Source of the DNA: Pseudoscleropodium purum
Taxonomy: Eukaryota > Streptophyta > Bryopsida > Hypnales > Brachytheciaceae
Reading direction: 5' to 3'
Assembly (NCBI GenBank): GCA_963969395.1
Contig: OZ017800.1
Location: forward strand, 21,856,479-21,920,478
Length of the DNA: 64,000 nucleotides
The notes under the pieces: generated by a model
Databases searched by the model: none
The model's input: the letters and a program-made list of their open reading frames with translations, nothing else
What the model was told of the DNA's origin: nothing
Shown here: positions 22,651-35,585 of the stretch, one piece after another
Layout: every line of letters starts with the position of its first letter
Numbering within the stretch: the first letter of the stretch is position 1
Translations under genes and position numbers: made by a program

Positions 22651-25241
22651 TCACGGTAAGATGCAACTTCATTTGTTAATCCTTTGAACGACAAACTGGT
22701 TTCCATGGAAATAATTTTTTTTGATATTGTGTGCATTTTTGGATGAAAAAAATGAAAAAGCATTCATTGGAAGTTAAGCTATTGTTGAAGACTCTCCCTT
22801 TTCCCACAAAATTTGAAGGATGAATAGTTGCACTTTTGTCTTGTATGGAGAGATTTTTGTCATTCATTGACTAGAAAATGGTGATGGCATCATTTATGGA
22901 TAAAAATATTGAGAGCAAATGAGATTTCCATGTACCTTTTGCCTCTTTCTCTTTATCCTTCTACTACAAAGTTTGAAGCATTCAACAAAAGGGAGTCACA
23001 ACCATTGAGTTTATTCCATAACTTTCTCTCCTTAAACTTGTTGTTGAATTCATGCAATGTTTACACATACTCACTTATAGGTTGGTCAAGACAATAATGT
23101 ACTTGATATAGCAAGTTGAAACTTTAGTTTACATACATGTAAGAGAGACAGTTTTCACATTGAGTGGTGAAGGCAAGTCATATTCAAAGCTAGATTAGTG
23201 AGCCTAAAAAAGTACCTTTAGTGATTTAGCAAAATGTCTTTTAAGAAAATATTCTATTGCATAGGAGACTTTCACTCCACATAGCCAAACTACAAGACAA
23301 AACAAGAGTCCAAAAATATTTCTATAGAGTAGTTTAACTCATGAGTACATGTAAATGAAAAATTAGAGAAAATATCTATTAGTCAAGTAACTTGCTTCAC
23401 TTGTGAGTATGTGTAAATGTTCCATCTATGTGGCTACAAACATTGCACCAAATTCCTCCAAACTCATTGAACTTTTGTTAAGTGACCTTTGAGCCACCCC
23501 TTAGCTTCATGAAGATTGTTGGGTAGTCAGTGAATCTCCCTAATGTTGAGCATTTTATCTCATAAATTCTGAACATGAAGGTCTCATTCAACACTCAGAT
23601 GCCGAAATTGAATTTCCTCATAGGATTCCCAAAGGTCCACGTCACCTCACACCATTCCCAAGATGGTATGTGGCACTTTTTTTACAAAAATGACTTCATT
23701 TCTGACGAATCTGACCTTCACGTAGGGTCATCTGAGACCCACTATTGCAAGGGACTGATTCTGATCCGATTTCGGATCCTGATCGACCAGCAGCGACATC
23801 ACTTCCCCTGCTTGTCGTGGATTACCTTTCCATTTTCCACTTGTTTGGTTGCTTGGCAACACAAGAGCCCGTGCAAAACCGCTGCAGGGACTTTCATGGA
23901 ATGCTCCACTTCACTTGCTGGCGAGAGAAAGTCGGGGGCGGCATGCTGAGGGTGATGAATTGGTCCACATCCAGATGTGCAGATCCGGGGTGGCGCGTTT
24001 AATAATAGGAGGATTGCAGGGGGAAACGGAGAAGAAAGGCCATGTTTCGCGCCTCCTTTCCTGCTCCAGCCCACCGAACACACTTTTGTGCTCCGTCATC
24101 AAGGATGCTCATGGCACATCACCACCCTCCAAATCGTCGTCGGGCCGGAAGAATAGTACGAATTCTTGATTCGGGCGGGGAATGCTCCTGCTGCAGGGCT
24201 CCTGTTTTGGCACTTGGAGGAATCTCCTCGTTCAAACTCCGTTCAAATTCCAGCTGATCATGATCGAGGTGGTTGGAGCCCGCGAATCGAAGTCCACTCA
24301 CAGAAAGCATGGACGTCGTGATCATTTCCCCCCCTCCACTTCCCCCCCGTCCCTTTTCGTTTCTGGAAGCCTGGTTAATCAATAGTACTTGTTCTCAGAA
24401 TAGAGAAGGATTCGTGATCAGCATCCTGTGGGTGACCCTGTCATGGCCGCAGCGTTGGGGTGCCGTAATGGAAGCAGACGAAGCAGACGAAGCTGTCATG
24501 AGGATACGAGTGGGAAAAGGCGGTTTGGTTTCCTTGAGCCCGGACAGTCGTCGTGAGAGATTTCATTTGGTTTTTGGACGCACTGTTGCATTCGAATCCT
24601 CCAATTCTCGCTTGATTAGACTTCATTGATAAGACTGGCAGTTCAGTTGGAAGGTCATGGATGGAGTGATTTCTTCACGAAGTACTTCAAATGGGTCAAC
24701 TACCAAATTCTGCCCTAGAGTCGCCCTGGCGAGGAGGGTGTTCGAACACGATGTGTCGAATACTTGCAGTACACCATTAACACTGCGGTTCTTGTGAGGT
24801 GGGGTGAGCAAGATTACTGTCGAGGTAGGTCTCAAAAACCAACGAAAACCTTTCTGTCTCTTTTCTCTATTTTCTGGCGAAAGAGTACCGGTACTTGTGC
24901 CACCGAGGATTTTGTTGTGTACATGGATTGACATACTTTATTTACGGTTTGCACAATCTGTAAATTGAATGCCAATAGTCAATCAGCCTGTGTAACTACC
25001 GTTTGGCTCATTGCTTAGCTTTCATGTGCATTCTCTCATTCTGAAGCTCTCGAGATGGTGTCAATCACTTCTCCATCCAAATTCTTAGAAAGGAAGAAGT
25101 TGAACTGTGGACATCTTATGACGATTTTCTTTTTGCATCACAGAAGTTTCCATCTCATTGCCTGTCTTCATCGCTGTGCAGACCATTGGAGTCGGTCTTC
25201 AAAGTCCAGAATCATTCGACCTTTGAAGTGTTTTTCTGGCG
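22651..25241. other. Upstream region of the coiled-coil gene
   Basis: AT-rich to about 23570, then GC-rich from about 23730 to 24640, with a GATCCGA-TT-TCGGATC palindrome near 23762-23777. The composition suggests promoter and untranslated leader, possibly with leader introns. Several overlapping ORFs of 60-124 codons on both strands lack domains and conserved features and are not called. The last 200 bp before the ATG at 25242 contain no in-frame upstream extension. Confidence 0.4.
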
Positions 25242-28200
25242 ATGGACATGTTCCGTGGAGCTGAAGAATCCTCCTCTGCAGCTATGGAGGATCTGGTGTC
25301 AAGTACTTCAAATCCGCACGATGGTCGTTCAGATATAGCGGCCTCTCTATTCGCCCTTTCGCCTTATCCCAATAACTACATGGTGAAATTTCTATCTGAT
25401 TCGAATGGTGAGCAATCGCCAATACTTGGAGAATATCTCGATGTGGCCCTCGCATTTGCAGCGCTCGGGGCGCTGATTCGGGAAACCAAAGCTACACCTG
25501 AGGCGAAGCTTCAAAGACTGGGCCTGCAAGCCATGTTGAAGAGTGCTATGGACCGCTTGCAAGCTTTGGCTACCAATGCTCAAGATCTAGAGCAGAAGGT
25601 GAAGGACGACAATGAAGAAACACGGAGAGATGTTGAAGCATGGGAAGCTGAGAGACTAACACTTGTACGGAAGCTCACTTCTGCTGAAGCACAGATTGCG
25701 AGCGTGGAGAGAACTCGGCATGAGGATGCCAAGGCTAATGAAAGAGTTGCTGGGGTGTTCGCCTCGTATGAGCAGACCTGGAAGAACGAGAAGAGAAAGC
25801 TGAAGCGTGAGGTGGAGCTTCTTCGGGATGAGATTGTTGGTTTGCGTAACCGAAACTCACCGCAGAAAGACGACGGGGAGGACGAATGTGAAGATTGTAA
25901 AGCAAAGGCACACGAGCTTGAGAGGCTGGAAGGCCAGCTTTGTGAGAAGGAATTTCTCATAGTTTCGGCGACGGAGGAAGCACGGGCTGATCAAATTGAA
26001 CGGAACCAGTTGGCTGGAAAGCTTTCCAAAGAGATGACGAAAAACGCTGAGCTTGTCGAATCGCTTGCCGATGTCAGAAGAATGCACGAAGAGATAGAGA
26101 ATAAGCTGATGTATGCGATGTCACAGCTCGAGAATGGGCGGAGAGAGATGGAATCCATATCTGCAGCGAAGACGAACCAGAATGCAATAATTGAGGAACT
26201 TTTGGATAATCTGAAGAACCTCCAGCAGGACGTGAACGAGAAAGAGGAGGTGATTTCCGTGCTAATCAAGAGATCCAACAACGACCGAAAAGAGAGGGAG
26301 GAGCTCTTACAGCAATTTGCGCAGGCGAAATCTAAACGGAAGGCCGCAGAGGCTGAGAAGGATCGGTGGAAGAGGCTGGCGGAGGAGCGGGCACGCAATA
26401 TGGTTCCTGCGGGGAGAGATCCACGAACAAGACGAAGTTTAGGCAGCAAAATTGAATTAGACAAGCTGTCTGAAATTCAGAGAAGTCATAATGAGGAGGT
26501 TCACGGCCTCCGGTCTATGTATATGACCAAACTAGAGTCGCTCCAAAGAGAACTGAAGGACTATGAAGAGAAAGTGACGTTGCTGGAAGCCAGAATCTTG
26601 GTTCATAGTGCACAGAATGCACAGAGCCAGAAGCGAAAACCTAAGCACGAAGAACGAAGCTCATCAGGGAAGAAAGCAAGAGAGTCTGTGAACTGTCATG
26701 ACCTCGTGGCGCTTCTTGAATCCATTGTGCCTGAAGTGGACGCGATGCAGCTTGACGGCTTCGGATCTGAAATTCAAGGTGAGCGTGCGAACACAAGCAA
26801 AAATCGGTGCTGGAAGCGAATTGATTGTAGACGCCTTTATTAATTTGTGCTTCTGTGTCGCTATCAGAGGTTCCTATGACTCCAGTGGCCCTGAAGGATT
26901 GGCTCAAGCAGTGGCTTCAGGTTGTCAAGGTTCACTATGCGCAACATCTCGAGAAGCGGCATGTCCGAGAGGTGGACGCGTTTGAAAGACAGATGCGACT
27001 GAAAGACGAGAGGCTGGAGAGCTTCCGTCGGCAGTTACTGAGCATGGAGTCCTCATTCTGCAAAATGAAATCAGATCTCGAGGAGCTGAAAAACAAGCTG
27101 GCTATTGCAGTGGAGGAGAAGAGTAGAGCCGAGAGAGCAGTTGAATTGAAAGACAAGGAAGTGCATGCATTGTTGAAAACGATGTTGCAGCAGAACGGCG
27201 ACGCCTCACCTGCTCACGATGCCATGGATCTGGATCAGCTGAGCGATCATGATACTCAACAGAGAGTTCTGATTTGCCTGCAGAAGGAACTGGCCGATGC
27301 CAAGTACGTTTTCCGGAAGTCCTACCTCAGTAATCAAATTTTCTACGAGAATTAAGAGATTTATGATGCCGACAATCCTAGAATAATCGTTTTGACCGTT
27401 TGAGAACTCTCTGCGATTCCAGGAGAAAACTAGAGGAGGTCGAAGCTGAGCACCGAAAGACTCTGTTAAAAGTTGCAGAGGATACGGAAGAGGAGCTCAA
27501 GCTGAAGGACCACATGTTAGCTGTTGTAGAAGCCAAATTGTGCCAACTGCGAATTCAAATCGATAACGAGAAACGCTTCACCCCGACTAGAACCCCTGAA
27601 GCTTCTCTTCCAGCGGTAAGAATAATATGAAAACGCACATATGAAGAGGAAATTTCGACTAAAATAGCTTGAAGAATTCGGAAATGCTCTTCAAATCTTA
27701 ATCTTCACATATTTTGTCTGCAGGTTGTGCCTGACAAAGTATACACGATATCAGTCGTCGGATCTCAAGAGGTGGACATCAAGAACGCAATAAGCACTGC
27801 CTGTAGCGAGGTCGAGAAACTTGCTAGTAAGATCGCAGAGGTACGAAAACAAATGGCGGAATCAGATGAAAACTATGACAGCGGCCTGGAGGAACTCATG
27901 GACCAAGTGACAGCAGTTTCGAACTCCGGCAAAAAGCTGTCTTTGCTGCGACACGCTATCTCCATAAAGGAGCTGAACGACACCAAGATCACTCTGTTCA
28001 GAGACTTTCAAACAACCCCCGTGCAACTTGAAACCCCTATTAGCTCAGCTATGGAGCAGGACACCTTAGACCAGCCGCGTAATCATGGTTATACCGAGGA
28101 GCCATCGACCTCAGGTCTGCCAAAATAGCCGTCTCCTCTCCTCTCTCCCCCTTCGATGTTGTTCCTCGGTTTCGAAAAAACAGGATGCTCTCGTTGTCCA

Positions 28201-30970
28201 GTTTCAAATTCAGCATCAATTAGGACGATTTTGAACCTTTCAATCTTTTCATGTGCACTTGCAGATTAAGACAGAGTCATTCAAAACAGAATAAAAAACT
28301 TCCGCATTGGAAGGTCGAAAATTTGTGAGAACGCTGATATTCCCTTTTCTGCCAACTAAGGAATAGCTTCCAGGATTGAAAGACTCGCGAAGCTCGGTAT
28401 GTAGGGTTCTGACCTCGTTACCTCCATTTCAGGTACAAACTCCGGGGCTCCCGAGGTGTCTGAGGAGGGTATGGCATCCATAGACGCCGATCCGGAAGTC
28501 AACTCGAAACGGCAGCACGACGTCGACGGCGCATTTCCGATGGAAACAACAGACTCCGAATTGGACGAGATAGAAGAAGAGGGCGAGAGGACCGATCTGA
28601 TGACACGCAGCGAAAGGAAGCGGGAGAGGAGGAAGACGCTCAAGGAGTATTTCCTAGACTCGCCTCCTGAGACTGCCGTGAATCCACCCCCGGCCATGGA
28701 ACTCCAGGTACCAATCAATTGTGCATCCTGAGGTTTGATCGGATACTACAAGAGCTAAGCTGAAGTGCAAATGAGGTGATTGCGCACTCTCGGCGATGGT
28801 TGCAAATCAGTAGAGAGCGAATCACTTCGGCAGATCACCTTGCACTGCATTGTTGTAGTAATCAATGTGATTCGGCACTTGATGCAGGTTCCCAGCAAAG
28901 ATCCTCCAGTCTTGAGCTTCCCCAGTCCAGGCGTCCTCCAGACGATCAAGAAGAACGCTCTCGCTGCAACCACGCCTTCTTCTCAGCAGGAAAATGTGAC
29001 CCCTAGATCGCCGACGAACAACCCTAAGTCGCCTCCTCTGTTTGCCACTCCCCTCTTTGACAGGATAAAGAGCAGAAGGTGAGCATCGTTACAAGGGTGA
29101 ATATCTGACGGCAAAAAAGACTATTTAAAACATTTTTCATTCATTTTGCTGAGACGCCTAAGAGTCGGATAGTTTGTCAAGCTCCACTGAAGACGTCCTT
29201 CAGGTGTTTTTTTTGTATCCTGAAGGACGAGATTCTTGGAGAGGGAATACTTCTGAAATAGCCAGTAGGAGATGTCAAATCTGGCAATTCGTGCTTTGTG
29301 ATTTGCAAGTTTGCTACCAAATTGGGTACAATGTAGTCTGTGATTCTTTTTTCCCCGGAATCTTGTAGAGTTCCAGAAAGTGAAATCGCCTTCGTCTATG
29401 GGCCCGCTTTGACAATCCCTATTAATGGCTCCTCGTGAGTTCCCAACAGTACTTTTGCGGGAGGCAAGGGGATCCTACAAGAACTAGTTCATAATGTTGT
29501 GTCCAGACAGGAATTGGCCGTCCACAATCCTTCATCATCCTTTGTTTGTCTTCTCGCGGTTGTAAACTTGTACTCAAGATTTTTTTGTGACCACTTGTCG
29601 CAGGAGGGAATTCAATAAAACAAGAGAGGATATTCAAGTTCTGGGCCTGGCACTGGAGGTGCGAAAGATTGAAGAGCAGCTGTTTCAGATCGACAGGAGG
29701 TGCGCCAGCCAGTCGGATGCGATGATGACTCCGAAAATTGGATCGTCCATCCGCAAAATCTCTCCCGGGAGGCTCAACAAGCGATACACAGCACTCACTG
29801 GAAAAGTTGGCCACTTCGCTAAACAAATGGTACGATTCCAGTCCCGTCATGTCAACTATAAAACAAGAACTAAAAACCAATAAAACAACAATTCCTAGAC
29901 GTCGTCTAAATGAATGTCATACACAGGCACTCAAACTCCAAGTCATAGTCAGTCGATGGAGTTCTATAAAGTCTGTGAGACAATCAACAGTGTTGGATGT
30001 GAAAGTGACATTAAAAAGCATTTGAAACAAAGACGGTGGTTTAGAGCTCTTTGCACCCGTGTCAAACTCCTAATGTACAACTTCTTGGGACAAGAAATAA
30101 TATGATAGTGAGAATACGGACGTGAGTTTTGAACTGGTTGCACCTGTTTCTTATTGTTTAGCTTTTTAGAGTAGAAGATGTGAATTAAAAAACATCATAT
30201 TAAGTATTTCAGTTCATTTAGAAATTGAACTTCAGGGCTTACTCTATCCTATTTTGACATCACATACCAATGGCGTACCCTTTTGGATCTGAAGTGCTCA
30301 CCACCAATAAATTACGACTGAAATACGGTAGGTTGGGTGACCGAAATAGTCTGCCCCAATATGGTAATTAGAGGGAAGAACTTATGAATTGCCAATACCT
30401 CATTGATGAGTGTGAACGTGAATGTGTCTTCAAAGGCTCCCTCCCTCCCTCCCTCTATCTATCTCTTACATGGCTCAAGAGTCTAAGAAACCGAAAGACA
30501 TGATTTTTGCTCTTACTCAAGTGACTTGCTTGGATGGTCAGTAAGTTCAGTTGTCGGTTGACCAAGATGAGGGATTCTGTTGACCAGCAAATGCAATGCA
30601 ACGGCAGTTAATTATTTTGTTAAGCCTAATGGGTTGCTTTCCGCAGGGCTTGACCTCCGCCGAAAAGCCGCCCGCGGAGATGGTGACCGACAACCCGCTG
30701 TTCCGCCAGAAGGCGCTGCCGTCGGAGATGGTGAGCTTGCAGCAGCGTTCGGAGGCCGTGGCGCAGAGCCTGGCCGCCCTGGAAGGTCAAGCCACGGAGG
30801 CCTCCAGTCACCACCAGCAGACCGGCTACTCCAAGGAGCGTCTCATTGACACCGTCAAGACCCATCTCGCGCAAGTGCAGCGCACGTTGAGCGCTCGCAT
30901 GACGCCGCCCCTCACCCCGCGCCAGCAATCCTTTGGGCTCACGTCGTCCCCCCTAAAGGAGCGCATGTGA
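25242..30970 (+). CDS. Large coiled-coil protein, family not recognised
   Basis: Eight exons: 25242-26778, 26868-27303, 27423-27615, 27724-28114, 28433-28707, 28888-29078, 29604-29829, 30647-30970. All junctions are GT-AG and phase-compatible, giving about 1190 residues. After a short acidic N-terminus, a segment at about 55-100 (LGEYLDVALAFAALGALI) looks globular. Roughly residues 100-470 are heptad-rich coiled coil, and more coiled coil follows in exons 2-4 (LKDWLKQWLQVV, RLESFRRQLLSMES). Exon 5 has a basic patch RSERKRERRKTLKEYF. The C-terminal third is Ser/Pro-rich with TP/SP sites (TPPLTPRQ), which could be proline-directed phosphosites. No motor, kinase or membrane segment is seen. It may be a cytoskeletal, nuclear or spindle scaffold; that is inference. 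Splice sites are predicted by eye. Confidence 0.8.
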
Positions 30971-31085
30971 TGTGACAGCAGACTCCACGCTTCCGACTTT
31001 CTTTCATTCTGGCTCTTCCTTCCGTGTAGGCGGACCACGTCGCTCAAATGCAGTGGACGGAATAGAGAGCGAGAGAGAGTATGGA

Positions 31086-31095
31086 GGTAAATAAA
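31086..31095 (+). terminator. Probable poly(A) signal of the coiled-coil gene
   Basis: Overlapping AATAAATAA about 120 bp after the stop codon, followed by T-rich DNA. Confidence 0.5.
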
Positions 31096-32085
31096 TAAGG
31101 CTCCCTACGCACTCCACTTTTGCCTTACGTTTTTGGAATTTATATGCATGATATGATGGACTGTGGAGACCTAATGCATGCTGGAGAGCTGTTTTGGATA
31201 TCAGTTTCTGCTATCCAGAACGATGTCTAGATCTGCACTGTTGGGTGGTTTAGAAGGAAGACGAGAAGAATTAGTATGAGTTTTAAACCTCCTCTGCCTT
31301 GGCAATGAGGCAGTGGCAGGGTTACCTGGAACACTATCTGATTTGGTATTATGAGATTGACTCGGACTAGAAGAAGTGGGTGTTAGGTTTAGATTTATTG
31401 TCATCGACTATAGATAACCATTGAGAGCTGAAAGGCTTGAGAAGGATATTGGACATTACGTAGGGATTACCAAAACCAACATTGAACCTTAAACCAACTC
31501 TATCATTAGTAACACACATTTATATAATGTACAACAATAGTGTGCGGTGTTGGTTTTGAGTGTTGAGTCTTGAATGTTTAGGTTTGTGCTGTTTAATCGA
31601 TTGAAGGGCTCACACCAAGTAAAAGGGTTATGATTTATTATCATGTGAGAAGCCAATAAGATAATTGTCCATTTCCTTAAATTGGCGCGATTATGGGCGT
31701 CAAAAATTGTGACACTCAGCTGCATTAAGCTCTAAAAACTAGCACCGATTTACATTTCAAGCCTGAAAAATGCTAACGTTTGGTAGGATTCTGCCAATTT
31801 AACGAAATTAACGTTGATAGTGACACGGTTGCCTTGATGCTCGAACTAGGCATTATGCTTATGCTTTCCAGTCCCGAATTCTATGCTTTTGCCTGTTGTC
31901 TGAGCACTTCTTGCTGTATCTGAGCAAGTTGTGTCTTCTGTTTGTGGCAGGGTGAAGGGTACAGAGGTAGCGATTTGGAGGAATCAAGTGATCGTGGCCA
32001 TGGGATGATACTACACCTATCGAGGATCACGAAATGCAACACATTTTCCGGATGTTGAGTGCCAACATAATCAAGACTACTGCAG
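31096..32085. other. Spacer downstream of the coiled-coil gene
   Basis: Mixed composition, only ORFs shorter than 80 codons on both strands, no domain recognised. Confidence 0.5.
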
Positions 32086-32160
32086 CAATTCAATTCAATT
32101 CAACTTTTTTCGACAATTCAATTCAATTCAATTTTTTCGACAATTGAATTTGATTTCGAC
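32086..32160 (+). repeat. CAATT-based minisatellite
   Basis: (CAATT)n runs separated by TTTTTTCGA, about two and a half units of roughly 28 bp. Confidence 0.8.
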
Positions 32161-32677
32161 GATTCTATTTATTTTGTAGAATTTCTACAACATTACGATT
32201 TTCTTGGGCCTCTCCAGATGTCAGGAGGCGGATGCTTGGGACATTTATTTGTGTCTTTCGTTCAAGATGTCGCTGGTGCCCTCCATATCTTTACAAACAA
32301 CGCAGACGGCGACAATCAGCGTAGTGGATTCTAAAACTATGAAACTAATTTTTTCATGTACTGTACATAGCAAATTCTTGGCCAATAAGCCGCCAAAGAG
32401 ATATTACACTAGAAGTTGGTTTTTCCTAGTGTGGTGTTTCTGATTCTCTGATTCTTGTGAAGGATTTAGGCTTGCAGTGAAGGAAGCGAATTTAGGCTTG
32501 CAGTGTACGGCAGCTGTAGTTACGTTATTGAAGAAACCGATTGATTCTTTTCGGAAGTTGTAAGTGGAATTATTGAAAATTCAGAATTTGATTGTTCTGA
32601 ATTATAGTGCATGTTTTTGTCTTGTTGGAGTGACACTTAGACTACATACCTTCACAAGAAGGGAGATTATTTATTGA

Positions 32678-32789
32678 GGGTGGTTTATACTATGCTTGGG
32701 GTTGGATGGAAGGTTGGCCAGATTTGCCTTCAATTCAACCCTCAATCCGGCCTTAGTTTTTCCATCCAGCCCTAGTTAATGTAAAACCC
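32678..32789. mobile_element. Small MITE-like inverted repeat
   Basis: The left arm starts GGGTGGTTTATAC and continues to GGGGTTGGATGG. The right arm CCATCCAGCCC to GTAAAACCC is its imperfect reverse complement. The whole is 112 bp. Related phrases, including GGCCCCAAGTATAAAC, appear at 35325-35580. Confidence 0.5.
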
Positions 32790-35320
32790 TTGAACTGGAT
32801 TCTAGGCTGAATTTCCATTTCAAGTGCTCTTGAATTTTCTTAATGATCAATTAATAAAATATAAAGCAGTCATGTTTTCTTTTTTCTTCCTTTTTTTATT
32901 TTAGAAATAAAGAGAGAATTTTTTTAATTAAAAAAAAATCTTATTCTTTCTATTCCTATTTTGAATTTAAAAATAATAGGGAGTATTTTTTAAATTTAAT
33001 TTGAACCTTTTCATTTCTCTTCTTATTTTTTCAATTCATTTTTTTCATTCAATATTTGAATTACTTGTTAGTGACTTATATGGGGTGGCCTATTGACATT
33101 GCATAAAGAACTACTAATGCTCAATTCCAAAAAATATAAACTGATATATACATAAAAATTTGAATACTATTAAAAGAATTTTTGGGGACACTTGTTAATG
33201 TGATTGAAGTATATCTATATTTTAATAGTAGCATTGTCAAGTAGGCAGTTACTAACTCTTCTTAGTGGATAGTGACAAATTGTGTCATAAAATTGAAAAA
33301 TAGTAAGTGAATTACAAAAGGGGGGCACATGTCATTTTTTCATTGGTTGTAAAATTCTTAAACAAATTTTGAAAGGGGTACATTCTCTACCTTGGAACCT
33401 TTCCTTTGCCATCCTTGTATGAATTAGGTCATCTTATTGATGCTTGCTACTACTTTTGCAAAATGTTGAAACAAAATGTTACAAAAAAGGAATTAAAAAA
33501 CTCCATTCCATTGCCAAGAGCTCACAGCACTGATCTATGAATCCCCCACATGTTTTGCCAGCAAGAGAATAGTGGATATTAGCATTTTGCATCTAAGATC
33601 ATGTAAACCACATAAATATTTTAGAATATTTTCTTATAAGAATACACAATCCTTGTTTCTTCAAGTACGAAAGTTGTTAAACAAATGCAACAAGTAGCAC
33701 AATCCAATGTAAGTTTAAGAAAGAAACTAATTGTTTGAGATAAGTCCTAAGAGTGGAGAACACACAAGAAAGCACACAAGATGAGCATGTAAAATACTTG
33801 TGTAGGAGTGAACGGAGTTGCGTTGAACTAAGAAATCCTAAACAAAAAATGACCAAACCAAACCAAGAAATATAAGAGCAATTAATGTGAATGATTTGAG
33901 AAATTAGTCCACTTCTTTAATTTGTGCTTGACCCTCACATTGTCTTCAGCAATGGCAACACTTCTAGCCATTGTCCAAAAAATTAGTTCACTACTCATTT
34001 TACTCAAATATCTCGATGATTTTAACAACTAAAACCCTAAACTAACAATTTCAAACAAATTCAGACCCCAAACTCACACTTATCAATTCCAAAATGAAAT
34101 CCTAAAAATCCTAAACAAAAAACAAATAAAATCAAAATAAGATGCTTCTTTCATTCAATAGTGGCAAAGCTTGTATTATTCCTCAACAAACCCCATGATG
34201 CTCCAAAATTAGTTTCTGTGATCAATGATCTCAGCAGCTTAAACCACTTGTACTTGTGAAGCAGCTCTAGTGCAGCATAAACCCTGACTGCGCACAGGCA
34301 AATTGTTTATATGTTACCGAGGGTGGTTGACCGATGGCAAAGATAAATCAACACGAAGAAGAACCAGCACTGAACCACCTTCGAGGACAACAAAAACCCT
34401 GGAGCTCGCAGCGCACCTTCGACACAGCAAATCCTAACCCCAACAAACCCTAATCCAAGATCGCGAGCCCATCCAATGGCTCTCCTTTTTTCAAAACCGA
34501 TGGCCCATCCGTGGCTCCCAGAAGCCTGAAATTTCATCCAATCTTGATGAACGGCCCTGATCCACCGCCTTTTCTGGAAGGAGATCAGCAGTGCTCTTTT
34601 TTCCACCAATAAAATCTATGGCCAATGATATTTGGCAGGGGGTGCAGGGCACACAAGGCTGGTATGCCTCTTTTCAGTGGATGGTGGAATAGGGAAGGGG
34701 TGTATGGATTTTCTTTGAATGAATTTTTGGACACCATATGAAAACAATATAAATTTTGAAACTCGAGCACGGATGTACCACTACATTGCACTTTTAATGA
34801 GAAAAAAGGTAAGCTTAATGAGTTCCTATGGGTTTTAGATGTATACCGGTACCTGAACTTGCCATTGGCATGACGTGGTTTTTTTACAAGAAGCCATGAA
34901 CACATGGGCTGAGCACAGTCATGAGTCCAGCATACATGAGTCATTTCAGCCATTTTTTGAGAAAATATTTAATCAATATTGAGAGTGAATTCTTGCAATT
35001 GTAACTGAATAGAGTTCAAGTTTATTAACAGAGACTCAAAATGCTCAAGTGTGGGCTGACTTCATCGTTTGACACAGCATAAGACAGAGTTTATACTTCA
35101 GTTTGTTCTTCACAGGGTAGGGTAGCCTAGTTAATGTCTAGTTAAATTAATATTTTTGACTGGTCAAACTTTCAAATCTTCTTGTTGGCAAGTGAAAGGA
35201 GGTTTTAATGTACCAAAGAATGTGGCATTTGGATATTGTATACAAAAGTTATGAAGGGTCAAAGTTTAAAATAATAACAATTGTTGGTTGATGATAGAGA
35301 TGTTCATGATTTAAGGGAGG
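32790..35320. other. AT-rich spacer with a GC-richer block at 34230-34620
   Basis: The block at 34230-34620 has several AACCCTAA-type teloboxes and balanced GC, resembling a promoter or leader, but no ORF with a domain follows. The 100- and 122-codon minus-strand ORFs at 34307-34953 have no recognisable features. Confidence 0.4.
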
Positions 35321-35585
35321 AGTCCAATTTGGCCTCAATTTGGCCCCAAATGGGAGTCCGGGTCACTCAAAACCTCGTCCCAATTGTTCCCTTGGAGTCA
35401 AAAGGTTTGGTGCCAAAATCACACCACCTAAATTGACACATAGGATGAGTTGTAGTTCCATCCAACCTCAAGTATAAATGCCTTGGGTTGGATTTGGAGA
35501 AATTGAGTGATCCTATTGGTTCAAACTTGAAGTGTTCCGGATGGCCTTTAATTTGGCCCCAAGTATAAACTAGCCCTTAACTAAT
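35321..35585. repeat. MITE-related block
   Basis: Shares GGCCCCAA, TTGGATGG-type and GTATAAA phrases, in inverted orientation, with the small element at 32678-32789. The phrase AATTTGGCC occurs three times. Ends are uncertain. Confidence 0.35.

Noticed and set aside
23575..24629. Several 85-124-codon ORFs upstream of the coiled-coil gene
   Set aside because: They overlap on both strands, have no recognisable domain, and fit a GC-rich promoter or leader better.
26641..26907. ORFs running through the first intron of the coiled-coil gene
   Set aside because: Good donor (AAG|GTGAGC) and acceptor (TATCAG) plus correct phase show that 26779-26867 is an intron.
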